In this document: one piece after another, positions 30,045 to 42,115 of the stretch
How positions within the stretch are numbered: position 1 is the first letter of the stretch
How the letters are laid out: each line of letters begins with the position of its first letter
Assembly (NCBI GenBank): GCA_951640165.1
Contig: OX621259.1
Coordinates: 1,116,001-1,180,000 of the forward strand
Reading direction: 5' to 3'
Origin: Pseudoips prasinana
Taxonomy: Eukaryota; Arthropoda; Insecta; Lepidoptera; Nolidae
Length of the DNA: 64,000 nucleotides
Translations under genes and position numbers: made by a program
The notes under the pieces: model-generated
Database searches by the model: none
Seen by the model: only the letters and a program-made list of their open reading frames with translations
Told to the model about the DNA's origin: nothing

Positions 30045-30175
30045 AATGAAACTGGTAGTAGAGACCCCCGTTGAGTTTGTTTCGCTAAGTTTTCTCAGTT
30101 GGGGTGCATTGGATCCGGTTGTAGCATTAAAGCGCGACCGTTGTTATAAACACAAGGTCCGCCATAATAATAATA
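30045..30175 (+). repeat. Dispersed repeat shared with 56593-56740
   Basis: 'tagagacccccgttgagttt' and 'gcattaaagcgcgaccgttg' recur in reverse orientation at 56593-56740, so this is an interspersed element. Confidence 0.55.
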
Positions 30176-30565
30176 TTTGACTGCCTCGTTGGTCTAGCGG
30201 TAGCGTGTTCACCCGCAGAGAACGAAGTCCTGGGTTCAAATCCCGGGTCGGGCCAAAAAGTGATTTTGGGACTTTTCTGTAAAAAGAAAAAAAATTCAGC
30301 ATCAGCCTGAAGTCTGGGAGTTGGCGGAATTATACCCACGTGCCTCGAAGAGCACGTAAAGCCGTCGGTCCTGTACCTGACCTCTTTCTGGTCGTGTCGC
30401 ATAGGCGTCCCATCGGATCATGAGAGTGATGGAATAGAAAGTGCTCCTGTGTTTGCGCACACACTTGAGCACTATAATATGTCCCGCGCAGATGGCTAAT
30501 CTCTGTTGAGACTGGCCGCCATGGCCGAAATTCGGCTAGGAGGACATTATTATTATTATTATTAT
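30176..30565 (+). repeat. tRNA-derived SINE (family A), best-preserved copy
   Basis: Head 'gcctcgttggtctagcggta', B box 'gggttcaaatcccggg', body 'gaagtctgggagttggcgga', tail region 'gaaattcggctaggaggaca' and an (ATT)n end. Pol III promoter boxes look intact. It is used here as the reference for family A. Confidence 0.8.
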
Positions 30566-30845
30566 TTAATTCTTACTTTATTATGGACAGAACCATTCAT
30601 ACGAGATAAAGTAAAATCTAAAAACTATAAACTTCGATAATTGAACCTATAGTAAACTCTTTGACAATAACCTTAATATAAGGTAACTAAATCATAACTA
30701 TTATAAATTAAATGTTTTCATACAATCCGCGTACCTAAACATGTTTATGGACCTAGAATTAATTGTATACTTAACTATATTACTACAAACATGTTCTTTT
30801 CTAAAGCATACGTAATTTATAAAAACCTTTGTCAGTCACTTAGAC

Positions 30846-31060
30846 AGTCACCATAGCCTAGTTGGTAGTGCTCCTGCCTACGAAGCTGGTGGTCCTGGGT
30901 TCGAATCCCGGTAGGTGCAAATATTTGCACGAATATTTATTTCTGAGCCATGGATGTTTTCTATGTATATAAGTATTTATCTATCTATATAAGTATGTAT
31001 ATCGTTGCCTGGTACCCATAGTACAAGCTTTGCTTAGTTTGTACACTCGTTTTTTTTTTT
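30846..31060 (+). repeat. tRNA-derived SINE (family B)
   Basis: 'tagcctagttggtagtgctc' (A box) and 'tgggttcgaatcccggtagg' (B box), then 'tgagccatggatgttttcta' and 'tatataagtatttatctatc'. A widespread lepidopteran SINE type. The tRNA-like part lacks a full cloverleaf context and continues into SINE body. Confidence 0.75.
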
Positions 31061-31920
31061 AAACTATGTTGGGATCGCGTTGCCCACAATTCCACTTGAT
31101 CTCAAGAACAGTATGGTATAGGGTAGACCGGACGTATCCGTACTCAGTTTTGAATAAGACCATGAAAAGAGAACATACAATATATTTCACATGTTTTGTG
31201 TACAATGTTAACCCAAACCTAAAATTAATCTATTCATTTCGTTTCGAGAATTTTGGTTACTAAATTAGAAACACGGAAATTGTGAGGGTTCTTTAACTGA
31301 GTAAAAATTTACCGTAAATACTTTCAAATTAACAATTGTGGGAACCCAACATTTATGTTACATTATAACTAATTTACCTTTATAATTGCTTCGTAACCTT
31401 TTTAGATTACTTAAAAAAGGAGGCGATTATCATCATTCTTCCACCTAGGTAGCTAAAGAAAGCCGCAGGTTAGCTTGTGTAGGGTCCTCAGCGACGAAGA
31501 TCGCGTAAACCCCTTAATCTATTGTATTAATTAGATATTGTATTTGACTTTGTTTATGTATTGCATTTTGAGCTTGAGAGTACAAATGTATGTTAGTGCC
31601 CAAGTGCTGAATAAATGTCATTATTTCATTTGTCCTTTTTTTACGGTTTTACACACACTGCTGATCTGCGGCGTGAAAGGCAAATCCACTAACCGCGCCA
31701 AAAAAAAAAAATACTTACCTATTTAAAATTTTTAGACAGAAGTGCCACGTATTTTTTTTTTTGTATATATTATTAAACTCATTTGGTCACACAGCTCAAA
31801 ATAAGAAAGAAAAAGTTTTTAAAGGCAAATGCCCACAGACAGTATCGTTTAAAACTAAGTTGTGCCACATGATCATTATAAGTAAAAATCCTATTTTGAA
31901 TTATCATAATTTTGTATCGT
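31061..31920. other. Intron sequence, no gene
   Basis: AT-rich. 'ctgcggcgtgaaaggcaaat' at 31667 is a scrap of SINE family C. Nothing else recognised. Confidence 0.4.
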
Positions 31921-32379
31921 AATATAATAATAATAATAACTTTATTTCCAGAAAGTACAATTTCACTTAAGACTAAATCCATACATTTGGTTATTTCTAA
32001 TCTGTAAAAATTGTACATTACGCAGGTTGTGATCCTCTGACACCCAAGCTAAGATTAAACTTGTGTTATGGATCCCAGGGCTCTCTCTTAATCCAATTTC
32101 CTAATGAATACAATTATTATTAATTGAGTGTCTGCGAATTTAGGAATAATCAATTAGTTATGAGTGTATTTAGAAGAAGTGAAATTAATATTAATAAATT
32201 AATTAATACAAGATTTTTACATATAAACTAATTAAGATTACAATAAAGCCTCTATGCTTAAAAGTGTGTATGTAAGGGTGTGTAAGGGGGTGTGTGAGAG
32301 GGTGTGTACATGTGTGTATGTGTGAGGGACAGAGGGTGTGTTTGAATGTGTGTGAGGTGGTGAACTGTGACTGGATATA

Positions 32380-34140
32380 TTAACTTAAAGAGTTTGAGAA
32401 GAAATTTTCTACGTCGTCATATGTAAGGGTCATAAGCCAGTCAATCAGATTTCTTTTACAAAGATGGAGATTGGTTCCATATATTTTGCAAAATTTGTTT
32501 GCTAAATTATATAATTTGCTACCCAAAAAGAGGAAATGTCTTTCCGCCATTTTTGTTTTGCGGCTTTCAACCGTACAAACGTTTGTATTACGACGTCTTA
32601 ATGTAAGGAGTGGGTCATAAGACAGATACCTATGTTTGCGCAGTACTGTGTTGAGGACGTAGAGCTTTCTCACGGTTAGAACTTGGCAGTCTTTGTATAA
32701 TTGTGTGGTACTGTACCGAAAGTGTTTGAAAGTCATGACCTTAAGAACGGCTCTCTGCGCTCTCTCTAATTGCAGTAAGTTTGACTTAGGAGCACCACCC
32801 CAGACCGTTATACCAAAAGACAGCACTGACTGGCAGAGCGAGTAGTAAACCATACGCAGTGTATGAAAATCTGCACTATGACGGAGATTTCTAAACACCG
32901 CGATAAGTTTCCTCACCCTGCCGGCCAGCGCCCTCAACTGGACGTTCCACGAGATGAAGCTATCTATAAAGATACCCAGGTATTTGACGTTGCTAGACTT
33001 TGCCAAGGAGCGGCAGACACAAGTGTCGAAATGACCGTTGCAAGTATGTGCTCTAATCGTAAACTGGTTATCTGGTTGAGAGGATAATTTATGTGAAAAA
33101 GTCAAATAAGTTGTTTTGTCCACATTAAGTGTTAAAAGGTTGTGAGAAAGCCACGCCAAGACTATGTATAACGCGAATTCTGCACGCTCGCGCACTTTTA
33201 CCCAGTCTCGTCCATGTACAAGAAGAGCCGTATCGTCTGTGTAAGTATATATATTACAGTGAGGTAGGGATAAGCTACATAGACCGTTTACATAAATAAG
33301 GAACAATGTAGGGCCTAAAATTGAGCCCTGTGGAACTCCGAAGGATATGGGGTGTTCATCACTTATTGCAGAACCAATTTTGGCACATTGTGTCCGTTCT
33401 GATAGGTAGCTTTGAAATAACGCTAACGCCGTGCCCCTCACTCCGATTCTTTCCAACTTGGATAATAAGACAGGGACAGAGACAGTATCAAACGCCTTAG
33501 ATAAGTCTAAAAATATGCCCAGGCATTTAGACTTCCTGTCAAGTGTCTTAACGGCGCCATCCATAAGAGCAGCAGCGGCATCTTCGCAAGACTTCCCAAT
33601 ACGGAAACCATATTGATTTGGCGATAATATGTTTTGTGCTTCTAGGAAGTTGATGAGACGGTTGTTAATAACTCTTTCTAAAATTTTCGACACTGCAGGA
33701 AGAACAGAAATGAGTCTAAAATTATTGACACTGTCCCTGTCACCACTTTTGTGGACTGGGTGTACAACAGCCTTTTTGAGGACACGGGGAAATATACCTT
33801 GAGTGAGGCACAAATCAGTGATATGAGAAATAACGGGGACCAATATCTGGCTGCTGTTAATTAAAATGCCAGCGGTTATACCGTCCCACCCCGCAGCAGA
33901 GTCTTTACGGAGGTTTAGTATTATGGTCTTTACCTCGGCTTGCTCGGGTGTTAGCAGGACAAGTGAGTTGAGTTGTCTGTCTTCTTTAGTGTGAGGTAAG
34001 TGGTGAGTGGGAGAAATGGAGTGCTGATTCGCAAGATTTTGTCCAACGTTTGCAAAATATTCGTTAATGTTGTTAATTGAGGATAAAGAGTCGCCAGCAA
34101 TAGATAATAGCTCCGAGGGAACGGATTTTGTTTTTTTTTA
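32380..34140 (-). pseudogene. LINE ORF2 reverse transcriptase piece
   Basis: From the first in-frame Met (33843) this frame gives 487 residues, and it extends upstream without a stop to about 34140. Motifs: NNFRLISVLPAV, FLDLSKAFDTV, GVPQGSILGPTLFLIYVN, and the catalytic box YTDD. The tail reads VTVWGGAPKSNLLQLERAQR-like sequence (ITVWGG). It acts in target-primed reverse transcription. The RT core looks intact, but the frame is separated from the endonuclease by an indel in an A-run near 34135. Jockey/CR1-type; exact clade not assigned. Confidence 0.75.
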
Positions 34141-35141
34141 TGGATAATGTCATTAATCACTTTCCAGGTAACTTTGGGATTATTTTTAGCTTTAGTGAGT
34201 TCATTTTTCTCATAATTGTGTTTTAACCGGGATAATAATTTATTACAGAAGTTACGATATCTAATGTAAGTTATTTTCAAAGTGTAATTTTCCGGCGATT
34301 TTTTGTGTTTTTTATGCAAGTCGTCTCTATTCCTTATACACTTTAATAAGCCAGGGGTAATCCAGGGCTTGAGAATTCTAAGCTTTGACAGAATGATGCG
34401 AATTGTAGTATTACTATGAATTATGAATGAAATTTTGTTTATGAAAAGTTCTGTTGCCTGATTAGGATTGTTATTTAGTAGTATCAAATTAAAGTCTGTA
34501 TCGGCGATGTCTAAGGCTACTTTCCTATAATTAATTTTAGAAATAGTTTTAGTGTTTTTTTGTGAATTAGAGACCTTATTTAAGCAAACTAACACGGGAG
34601 CATGATCAGTAATATGGCTGTCTAATATGAAAAAAGTTACCGCACCTGTGGCCCTTAGCATTGTGTGATCCAGACAGTTATTCTCTCTAGTTGGGTAGGT
34701 ATAACCCGGTAACAGTCCGTATGTAGCGGTGAGGTTCATATACTCATTATAATGAGGATCACTATTGGCAGGGCAGATATTTATGTTAATGTCGCCAATC
34801 AAGAGAATATTTTTATAATTTGACATTGACTCTAACAGGTTGTTCAGGCTATTAAGAAAGTTGTCTATGTGACGGAAAGATGGCGGCCGGTAAATAGCGA
34901 TTATGACAGTATCAGGGCTCAGTATACAGACAAGGCAATTAGCATCCATAAATTTGGGTTCTGTGACATTATGAGTGCGATTTGAATTTATATATAAGAC
35001 AAGACCATCATTCTGATTAAACTTATTGGTAGTGTAATAGGAGGAATAACCCTGGAGATAAGGAATATTATGTAATTTGTTAAGCCAACATTCCGAGAAT
35101 ATTAGGACATCACATCTAGTTTGTAGGGTATGGAGTTTCAC
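34140..35141 (-). pseudogene. LINE ORF2 apurinic-type endonuclease piece
   Basis: Reads DVLIFSECWL (catalytic Glu), VIIAIYRPPS, ILLIGDININI (Asp/Asn), and ITDHAPVLV (the terminal D-H pair). These are the standard motifs of LINE APE endonucleases. The first Asn-containing strand is missing through 5' truncation. The frame changes into the RT frame at a run of Ts (+ strand) near 34131-34139. Confidence 0.75.
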
Positions 35142-35155
35142 ATTTGCCGGATAAA

Positions 35156-35904
35156 AGAAAAACCAATTATAAGTCCTTTTATTGTTTTTGCATTATAAAC
35201 GAGCGGCGCCATTAACAAAATGTTGCCGCAAATGAAAATAAATTCACTCGGAATATTTAAACTCAATAATCAATGGACAAAAAGAAATAAGGACTTATTT
35301 TAGCCAAATTAGTGATGTAACATCACTTATTTGGCACGCAATAAAATAGCCAATAGCACTTAGTAATGGTAAATTAGGGCTGAATATTCTTAAGTCTATT
35401 CATTTTCGTTACGTAATGGTGTGGGTTTCTGCTTTGTGAAATAACCAAGACATTCCTACTAAAACAATATTTCTGTACAACCTACATAAACGAATTATAG
35501 ATTTATTACTTACAAAGACATACTATTCATTTCTTTTATTTTCTAAATGCTAGAATATAAAAACATGAACATCTAAAATGAATGACACGTCACGACATGA
35601 TAAGCAAATCGATAAAAAAATCGATATCTGGTTCATATTTTTGGCAACACTTAAGTGATTTTTGACGTTATGTGACCGCGCAACTGCGCAAGTCACTACT
35701 GGTTTTTATCATTGTGTTTGGCGAATGTTTTGATATTTCTTGTGTGCGCAGTTGTGGATTATTCGCAACAACTCGAGTGACTTTGAGAAAGAGACTCCAT
35801 TACGCTAATAATAGTAATCTGAGACAGAGACTCCTTATTGTGAAAAGTGATTTTGAGACGGGAGACTAATAGTGTCTAATATCACTTCATTATGGATAGT
35901 ACAG
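35156..35904. other. Intron sequence with a small palindrome
   Basis: 'gccaaattagtgatg' / 'catcacttatttggc' at 35303-35335 forms a 15-bp foldback. 'tgagaaagagactcc'- and 'gagacagagactcc'-like repeats lie near 35782-35840. No gene. Confidence 0.4.
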
Positions 35905-36050
35905 TTCGCCGGTGTATCAACTGTTCACTGCCCCATTAGACAATCAGAGCGATGAAATAGAAGTGCACCTACGATTGCACATGCACGTTAATATATTCTG
36001 CTTAGTAGGCTAGACTCCGTTGAGATTGGCCGCCTCTACTCTATAATATT
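35905..36050 (+). repeat. SINE family A, 3' part only
   Basis: 'gcgatgaaatagaagtgcac', 'ttgcacatgcacgttaatat' and 'actccgttgagattggccgc' match the 3' third of family A. The tRNA head is missing. Confidence 0.55.
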
Positions 36051-36594
36051 ACTTAACTCATAATTTGTCTGTTAACTAGTCGTTTCTTTACCTAAGATGC
36101 TCAATGTTCACCCATCTATTTCCATGAAACCCGGCAAATTACATAAATCATGTTAATTTTAATTGAAAGTATATATTAATCCCAACATAGAACAGTAGTT
36201 TTCATCTAGGCACAATAATTTTTGCACCGATACTAAGTTCCATAGTCACTTGGGCATTCCCCTTTTAATTTCTTTATCTAGTTCAGCTTTTTTCTCTTAG
36301 TTACTAAAAAGCCATATAAATGCTTTGTACCCTCAGCCAATTACAGTTGGTTAGCGCTTAGATGGAACTCGTTATTTTTTTTTATTTTCATAGAATAACA
36401 GCGTATTCCACTTAGAGTCATGTGTTATCAAGATAAAGTGCTCTCTAACTCTTCCTTGTTTCTTTCTGATAAATTTCGTTGCGGGATCCAAGACAGTTAC
36501 AGCGATTCCCCGGGACATCCCTGAGCCTCACCGCTCGGTATGATTTCATTGTGTGCCAATTTTGATCCTGTCTTACAGGAGTCGCAGTGGTAAT
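36051..36594. other. Intron sequence, nothing recognised
   Basis: AT-rich with no identifiable element. Confidence 0.4.
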
Positions 36595-36850
36595 AATATA
36601 ATATCCTAGGATATTATTCACTCACGGCCATCTGATCCCAAACTAAGCATAGCTTGTACTATGGAAACCAGATAACTGATATACTACATATACTATTTGT
36701 TTTTTGTAAATACATACTAGATATTTTACACCCAGACTCAGGACAAACAGACATGTTCATGCACACAAATATCTGTCCCGGGTTGCAATCGAACCCACGA
36801 CCTGCGGCGTGAAAGGCAGCGTATCTTCCAACCACGCCAACAGGCCTGTC
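36595..36850 (-). repeat. SINE family C, full-length reference copy
   Basis: On the minus strand: 'ttggcgtggttggaagatac' (A-box region), 'cgtgggttcgattgcaaccc' (B box), 'acagatatttgtgtgcatga' and 'tttgggatcagatggccgtg'. About 250 bp. Confidence 0.7.
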
Positions 36851-36959
36851 AAGGTGGGTAAGAATTATAAGTATCATTATAGCCAACATACTAAAGTAGG
36901 CAGCAGTTTTAAAGGGCAAGTTAAGATATTCGTCAGATACAAATTTGCTGTGTGGTGAC

Positions 36960-37165
36960 GGCTGCGAATATCAGAATATCATCACCCCATCTCACCCATT
37001 GGGGGGCGTAGAAGACCCGAAGGAATATCTACCAGAGTAAGGGTTGCAGCTTCCTTCTGAGTACTATGACTATCTTACTGCGTTCGCCACCCCGTCTGCC
37101 AAGCTTGGTGACTCTTTGGGGAGGTTTGTTCAGCAGTGGACTTCTTGCAGCTGTAATAATGATGA
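36960..37165 (+). repeat. Dispersed repeat related to 16300-16460
   Basis: 'gcgttcgccaccccgtctgc' and 'caagcttggtgactctttgg' in the same order as the copies at 3735 and 16300, ending in GATGATG-like sequence. Confidence 0.5.
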
Positions 37166-37739
37166 CATTAACAATTATATTCTTTGTTAAAGTGTTACAG
37201 TAATATAACAAGTTACAAATGAAAGAGTTGTATTAACAAGTCAAAAGCAATTATTTCTATTTACTGTCTTTATGATGCAAATTCAACAAGATTGTAGTTA
37301 CGACCCTTCTCTGTTACGTTGTGCGAACAACTTGCCGAACTACTCAGTGGAACTGACTCACTTTCTGAATAACTTTGCATAAGTACAAAGTATACAAAGA
37401 AGGAAAAGTTGCCTTTTGAAAACAATGGAATACTTAGGTTTTCGATTTGGTCACATTGAATTTTTAATTTCGTGCTTCTGAAATATTGTTTATTGTGTAA
37501 ATGGTCGAAAATATTGTGGGGTTTTTATTTTTATTCCAATACCTCGTTATGTCCTTATTCTACATATGTAAAATATAATATAAAAAGCGCTTATTTGACT
37601 ATGCTACATTTCACTTAGTTGCTAATTTATTTACCTACTTGCTACTACTAAATGCGTGATTACAGTCCCCAGGTAGGGTAAAGGCCTAGCTCTTCCAAGG
37701 ATACCTATTTCTCTCTATACTATATCTACTAATTGTATG
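37166..37739. other. Intron sequence, nothing recognised
   Basis: AT-rich with no frame or element end. Confidence 0.4.
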
Positions 37740-38402
37740 ATAGAAACTAGGAATATTTTTATTCTTTATTGTACACATAAATTATACATTTAATACAAGT
37801 GTATTTGTAAATTCGTGTACAATAGCGAGCTTCACTCATTGATGGGTTTTCTTCCAGCCAACCAGCACTTTTGTAGAAGAAGGGAAAAAACAGCTACAAC
37901 AACACGACGAAAAAAAGTTACTGGTAGAAACAGATCTACATACTAATATTATAATACACACAAATTACATACTATACACACTGCATACATCTCTAAATAT
38001 ACTTATAAATAAATTATAGATTACAGTCATTGTGACAAAAAGTGTTCCTTTGTTCTTCTTTTAAATACTTCTAAAGATGAGCTAGTAAGAATAGAGTGCG
38101 GAAGGGAGTTCCATAGTCGAACGCCACGAATTGTAAAAAAGCCATCATAACGGCTGGAACTGTGAGAAGGCATACGAAGTAGAAAGAACGTGGCTGTGCG
38201 ACAGAGTTTGCCTCGTCGGACTAAGTACTCAAAGCGTTCACGAAGATAGACAGGAATATTTATATTTAGCACAGCAATTCGTTACGCCATGCCAACAAAC
38301 TTCTCTATATTGTATTTGTATACTTTGTTTATTATAAAGTCAGACGTACCTATAGGCTGGGCGTGTAACCCACCTGACAAATTATAAAAGCTTATTCTAC
38401 AT
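37740..38402 (-). pseudogene. LINE ORF2 C-terminal tail plus 3' UTR
   Basis: Minus-strand residues GVRLWNSLPHSILTSSSLEV followed by FKRRTKEHFL (38027-38272) are the 'LWNSLP ... FK..' end of Jockey-type ORF2. The 3' UTR continues leftward to about 37740. No catalytic part remains. The R1-like LINE at 38418 is inserted just to its right. Confidence 0.6.
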
Positions 38403-38442
38403 AGGCCTGTAAAATTACCTGCGGATAAGCCTCCCTCCCGGG

Positions 38443-39609
38443 GTGAGCGTCGTCTGCTATGCGGACGACACGCTCGTCATAGCCCGGGAGGTAAATTTCC
38501 AGCGGGCGGTACGGCTCGCCGAACTCGGTGTTGCGTGTGTCGTCACGGCCATAACGCGACTGGGCCTTCGGGTAGCGCCTCACAAGACCGAGGCGCTATG
38601 GTTCCACGGCTTACGCCGTAGGGAGGAACCACCCAGTACGTCGATGCGTGTAGGTGACGCAGAGGTCAGGGTGGGGCGGTACATGAAGTACCTGGGCCTC
38701 ACCCTAGACAGCCGATGGGGCTTCGAGGAGCACTTCGAGCGTCTGGCCCCCCGAGTGCGCCGGGTAACCGGAGCGTTACACCGGCTTTTGCCGAACCTCG
38801 GGGGTCCTAGGGAAGAAGTCCGCCGCCTCTACGGAGGTGTCGTGCGATCCATGGTCCTTTATGGGGCGCCAGTCTGGTCTGAACGCCTGACGGGCGCCTC
38901 CCGCTGCAGAGCTATCTTGAACAGCCTGCAGCGTGTGGTGGCCATACGGATCGCACGAGGATATCGAACGATATCCTTTGAGGCGGCGACACTCCTGGCG
39001 CGCTTTCCACCGTTTGATCTCCTGGCGGCAGTCGACGCGACGGTTTTCACCGAAATCCGCGTCCGCCGGGAGAGCGGCGAGGCGCCAGAGCAGACGCTCG
39101 TTGCCTACAGGCGGGAAGCACACCGGCGCGTACTTGCACAGTGGCGCGCAAGGCTTGAGTTGCGGCTGAACGCGCGCCAACGTGCCGTCGGTGCTATCCT
39201 GCCTCACCTCGAGGCCTGGGTGGGAAGGAAGGGCGGTTGCGTCACCTACAGACTGACTCAGATACTCACCGGACACGGGTGTTTCGGTGAGTATCTGTGC
39301 CGGATCGGCCGAGAAGTGACGACACACTGTCACCATTGCGGGAGCGACCTGGACTCTGCCCAGCATACGCTGGAGGAGTGCCCGGCCTGGGAGGCCGAGA
39401 GACGAGTCCTGGTCGCTGAAATCGGACGGGATCTTTCGCCGCCAGCAGTCGTGTATGCGATGCTGGCTGGCGACTCCACCAAATGGGACGCCGTGGTCTC
39501 CTTCTGCGAAGCAGTCATGCTCCAGAAGGAGGCCGCCGAGCGGGATCGGGAGCGAGCCGACCCCGTTCGTAGACGGAGGAGGCGTCGGGGCGGCGGCGGC
39601 AGCCGTTAG
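38443..39609 (+). pseudogene. R1-like LINE ORF2, C-terminal part
   Basis: 388 uninterrupted residues beginning at the catalytic box (VVCYADDTLVIA) and continuing through the thumb (GLRVAPHKTEALWFHG, RYMKYLGLTLDSRWGF) to a C-terminal CCHC zinc motif (CHHCGSDLDSAQHTLEEC, C-x2-C-x8-H-x4-C). That finger is characteristic of R1/I-type ORF2. It ends in an Arg/Gly-rich tail. The RT fingers, palm start and endonuclease are missing through 5' truncation. Strongly GC-rich compared with neighbours. The opposite-strand frames here are shadows. Confidence 0.8.
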
Positions 39610-39991
39610 CCCTACTCCCCTCGGGGTTGCGGTGGCAGTATGAGAAGTGTCCTCTACTGCCGCCATATGCAAGCAGCCCCGGGAAGACAGCGAACTGTTT
39701 GTGGCACAGTCGCTGTGCCGTACTGGCAGGAGTCGGCAAATGGGGAGGGCAACTCACAGTCCTCCCCGGGTGCGTGTCCCGACCATCTGGGACACGGCGC
39801 AAAAGGGGGGCACCGGAGCAGCATACCCGCGTTCCCGGGGCTCCCCCCATCAGGCGCCAGAAGAAGTCCACGGCAGGTTAGGTTTAGTCGGTGCGAGTCC
39901 GACATACCCACCCGCAGACACTTTTTGCGGGTGGCATGCATTAGCATTCCCCCTGCCTTATCAAAAAAAAAAAAAAAAAACAAAAAAAAAA
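39610..39991 (+). repeat. R1-like LINE 3' UTR and poly-A
   Basis: GC-rich non-coding tail with 'gtgcgagtccgacataccca' and 'ctttttgcgggtggcatgca' before the A-run. Solo copies of this tail, inverted, lie at 7559, 29383 and 49808. Confidence 0.75.
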
Positions 39992-40006
39992 AGGCCTGTA
40001 AAATTA

Positions 40007-40384
40007 AGGTCAACCTTAAACACTGTACTGGGAAAACACAAACGACTCTCTCATAAACGCAGTATAAATAACTCAAGAAGGAGACATAAAATGTCCACAA
40101 AAACCCGAGTAAAGTCAGTCTTTGCCGAAAGACAATCTAACAAGAGAGTTGCCGTCTTGTTAAAATTAACGACATAATAAATATTTACTCCTTGCCATAC
40201 GCATAAAAATCTAAAAATAATTACATTAAAACTGAAAAACATGTAGAAGTTCGAATTCCCCAAAGTCGTATCAACACAAACAATCACAGACAAACACACA
40301 CATAAATTAATGTATGATGTATTGATTATTAGAATACTAAGGAATATTGTTCCAAGCAATTGGATACCTCGTTAAGCCATGTCA
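40007..40384. other. Intron sequence, nothing recognised
   Basis: Continues the pre-insertion sequence right of the LINE. No gene or element end. Confidence 0.4.
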
Positions 40385-40802
40385 GAGGCCTTTTTAGGGT
40401 TCTGTAGCCCAATTTAAAAAAACGGAACCCTTATAGATTCGTCATGTCTGTCTGTCTGTCCGTCCGTATGTCACAGTCACTTTTTTCCGAAGCTATAAGA
40501 GCTGTAATGTTGAAACTTGGTAAGTAGATGTATTCTGTGAACCGCATTAACATTTTCACACAAAAATAAAAAAAGTATAATATTTTTGGGGGCTCCTCAT
40601 ACCCATAGAACTGAAACTCAACATTTTTTTTTCATCGTACCCTTACATTTGGGGTATCTATGGATAGGTCTTCAAAAAGTGAGAGATACTTCCAAAGATA
40701 CTTCCAAAGTGGTAAAATGAGTGTCCCCCCCCCACTGTATCTTCTAAAATAAAAGAATGATAAAACTAAAAAAATATATGATGTACATTAGGTACTCGTA
40801 TA
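40385..40802 (-). repeat. Lepidopteran repeat L, left half (split)
   Basis: Inverted copy of 25084-25665. It begins at the 'gattcgtcatgtctgtctgt' end, runs through the C-run at 40726, and stops at GTATA, where the Gypsy element starts. Its other half resumes at 49677. Confidence 0.7.
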
Positions 40803-40914
40803 TGTAATATTCTTAGCCACAAGTGCGAGAAATAAAACAACGACACGTCCGTTCACTAGCTTTGTATTGCCAAACTGCCATGCACAATATAAGCGCCTCC
40901 CTCCATACATCACA
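40803..40914 (-). repeat. Gypsy 3' LTR
   Basis: 112 bp. It differs from the other LTR at only a few positions (for example one fewer A in 'ccaaaactgcc'). Confidence 0.85.
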
Positions 40915-40987
40915 CTCCTCCACAACAAGCTTTTACAATAATAATGATAGCTTAAAAATACCCAACACCTCTTACAACTATTACTAA

Positions 40988-42115
40988 CTAGACCTTATAA
41001 TTATGTTTAGCTTTAATTCGACATTGCCTAACAAGGCGCTCTCGAGGCTGGGGCGATACTACATTCGGCAAGGCATCTTGAAATTCCGGAGAGGGTGGCG
41101 CTGCCGGGGACACAGCCTCGGCGACCTTACCCTGTTCCGGTGCTGGAGGCGAAGACCTCAACCCTGACTCATCTGTGGACTGCGCAGACTGACCCCCCTC
41201 ACGCACCACAGACGGCTCATTACCACTGTCCAAACCCGGATTAGCGACCACTTGCTGATCAATATCTGGAACGGATATTAACGATTGTCTGACTGATCTT
41301 CTTTTTATTTGATCGATGTGCCTGTGAACTATCTCTCCCCCGCTACCCCTCACTTTGTAGTTACTAGGCCCGACACACTGTACTAACCGCCCCGGTACCC
41401 ATTTCTCCCCCTTCAGAAATTGTCTGTACCATACTTCCTCATCCGGGCCTACTTCCCTATGTCCCCCTTTTGCTGCCTCTTTTTGTCGTTTCTGTGATTT
41501 TGCGACTGTAGTTTCCCTATCCAGTTTTAATACATCTAACTTAGTTCGTAGCCGCCTGCCTAACAATAACATAGCTGGGCTTTCCCCTGTTGTTGAATGT
41601 GCAGTGTTCCTATCATGTAACAAGTAAGTCCATAATGCCCTATCTATGTTTTGTTTACCCAGTGCGGCTTTCTTTATGACCCGTTTCAAAGTTTTCACTG
41701 CGTTTTCCGCTAGGCCATTTGACGCCGGGTGATATGGGGCTGTAAAGATATGTTCTATTCCATGATTGCTTGCGAAGTTATGGAATTCAGTGCTGGTAAA
41801 AGGTGGTCCATTGTCTGACACAATTTGTTTGGGAAGCCCGAATTTACTGAAGAGTTCGCACAGTTTGTCTATGACCGCCCCGGCCGTGGTACTTGTCATG
41901 TTAAAAACTTCTACCCATTTAGACGTGGCATCAACTGTAACTAAGTAAGTTTTTCCAAATATGGGTCCCATGAAGTCTAAATGTAACCTAGACCATGCAC
42001 GATTCGGCCAAGGCCACACGCACGGCCCTGCCGCGGCGGCGCGTCGGCCTGAGCTGCGCACAGTTCGCACGCACGGCACATGCGCTCCACTGCTTCGTCT
42101 AAGCCAGCCCACCAC
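40988..42115 (-). pseudogene. Gypsy integrase core and C-terminal domain
   Basis: The catalytic triad follows D,D-35-E: Asp47 in HLDFMGP, Asp101 in VSDNGPPF, Glu137 in GLAENAVKT. The C-terminal part has VWYRQFLKGEKWVPGRLV and HRHIDQIKRR, a typical SH3-like/GPY-F tail, and an acidic-Pro tail. The first ~30 residues are out of frame with the zinc-binding domain, which lies in the overlapping frame 41977-42240. One frameshift near 42010 therefore breaks the polyprotein. Confidence 0.8.

Larger units (their letters stand above)
31921..35155 (-). mobile_element. Minus-strand LINE, 5'-truncated within endonuclease
   Basis: Endonuclease and RT coding pieces in order, then a 3' UTR containing a GT-rich tract (32260-32360), an AATAAA and a (TTA)n tail at 31921-31938. 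The left coding end lacks the first endonuclease motif, so the copy is 5'-truncated. Confidence 0.75.
38418..39991 (+). mobile_element. R1-like LINE, 5'-truncated, with poly-A and 15-bp target duplication
   Basis: AGGCCTGTAAAATTA occurs immediately before (38403-38417) and after (39992-40006) the element, a perfect 15-bp target duplication. The insert starts mid-RT, carries a GC-rich ORF end and a ~350-bp 3' UTR, and finishes in a ~30-nt A-run. The intact duplication and poly-A suggest a young insertion. Confidence 0.85.

Noticed and set aside
30846..30920. tRNA gene
   Set aside because: A and B boxes are present, but the sequence runs straight into SINE body and no full tRNA acceptor end is visible. 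The same applies to the heads at 24331, 30176 and 50028.
38776..39672. 298-codon frame opposite the R1-like LINE
   Set aside because: Shadow of the GC-rich LINE frame, with no domain. The + strand frame has RT and zinc motifs.
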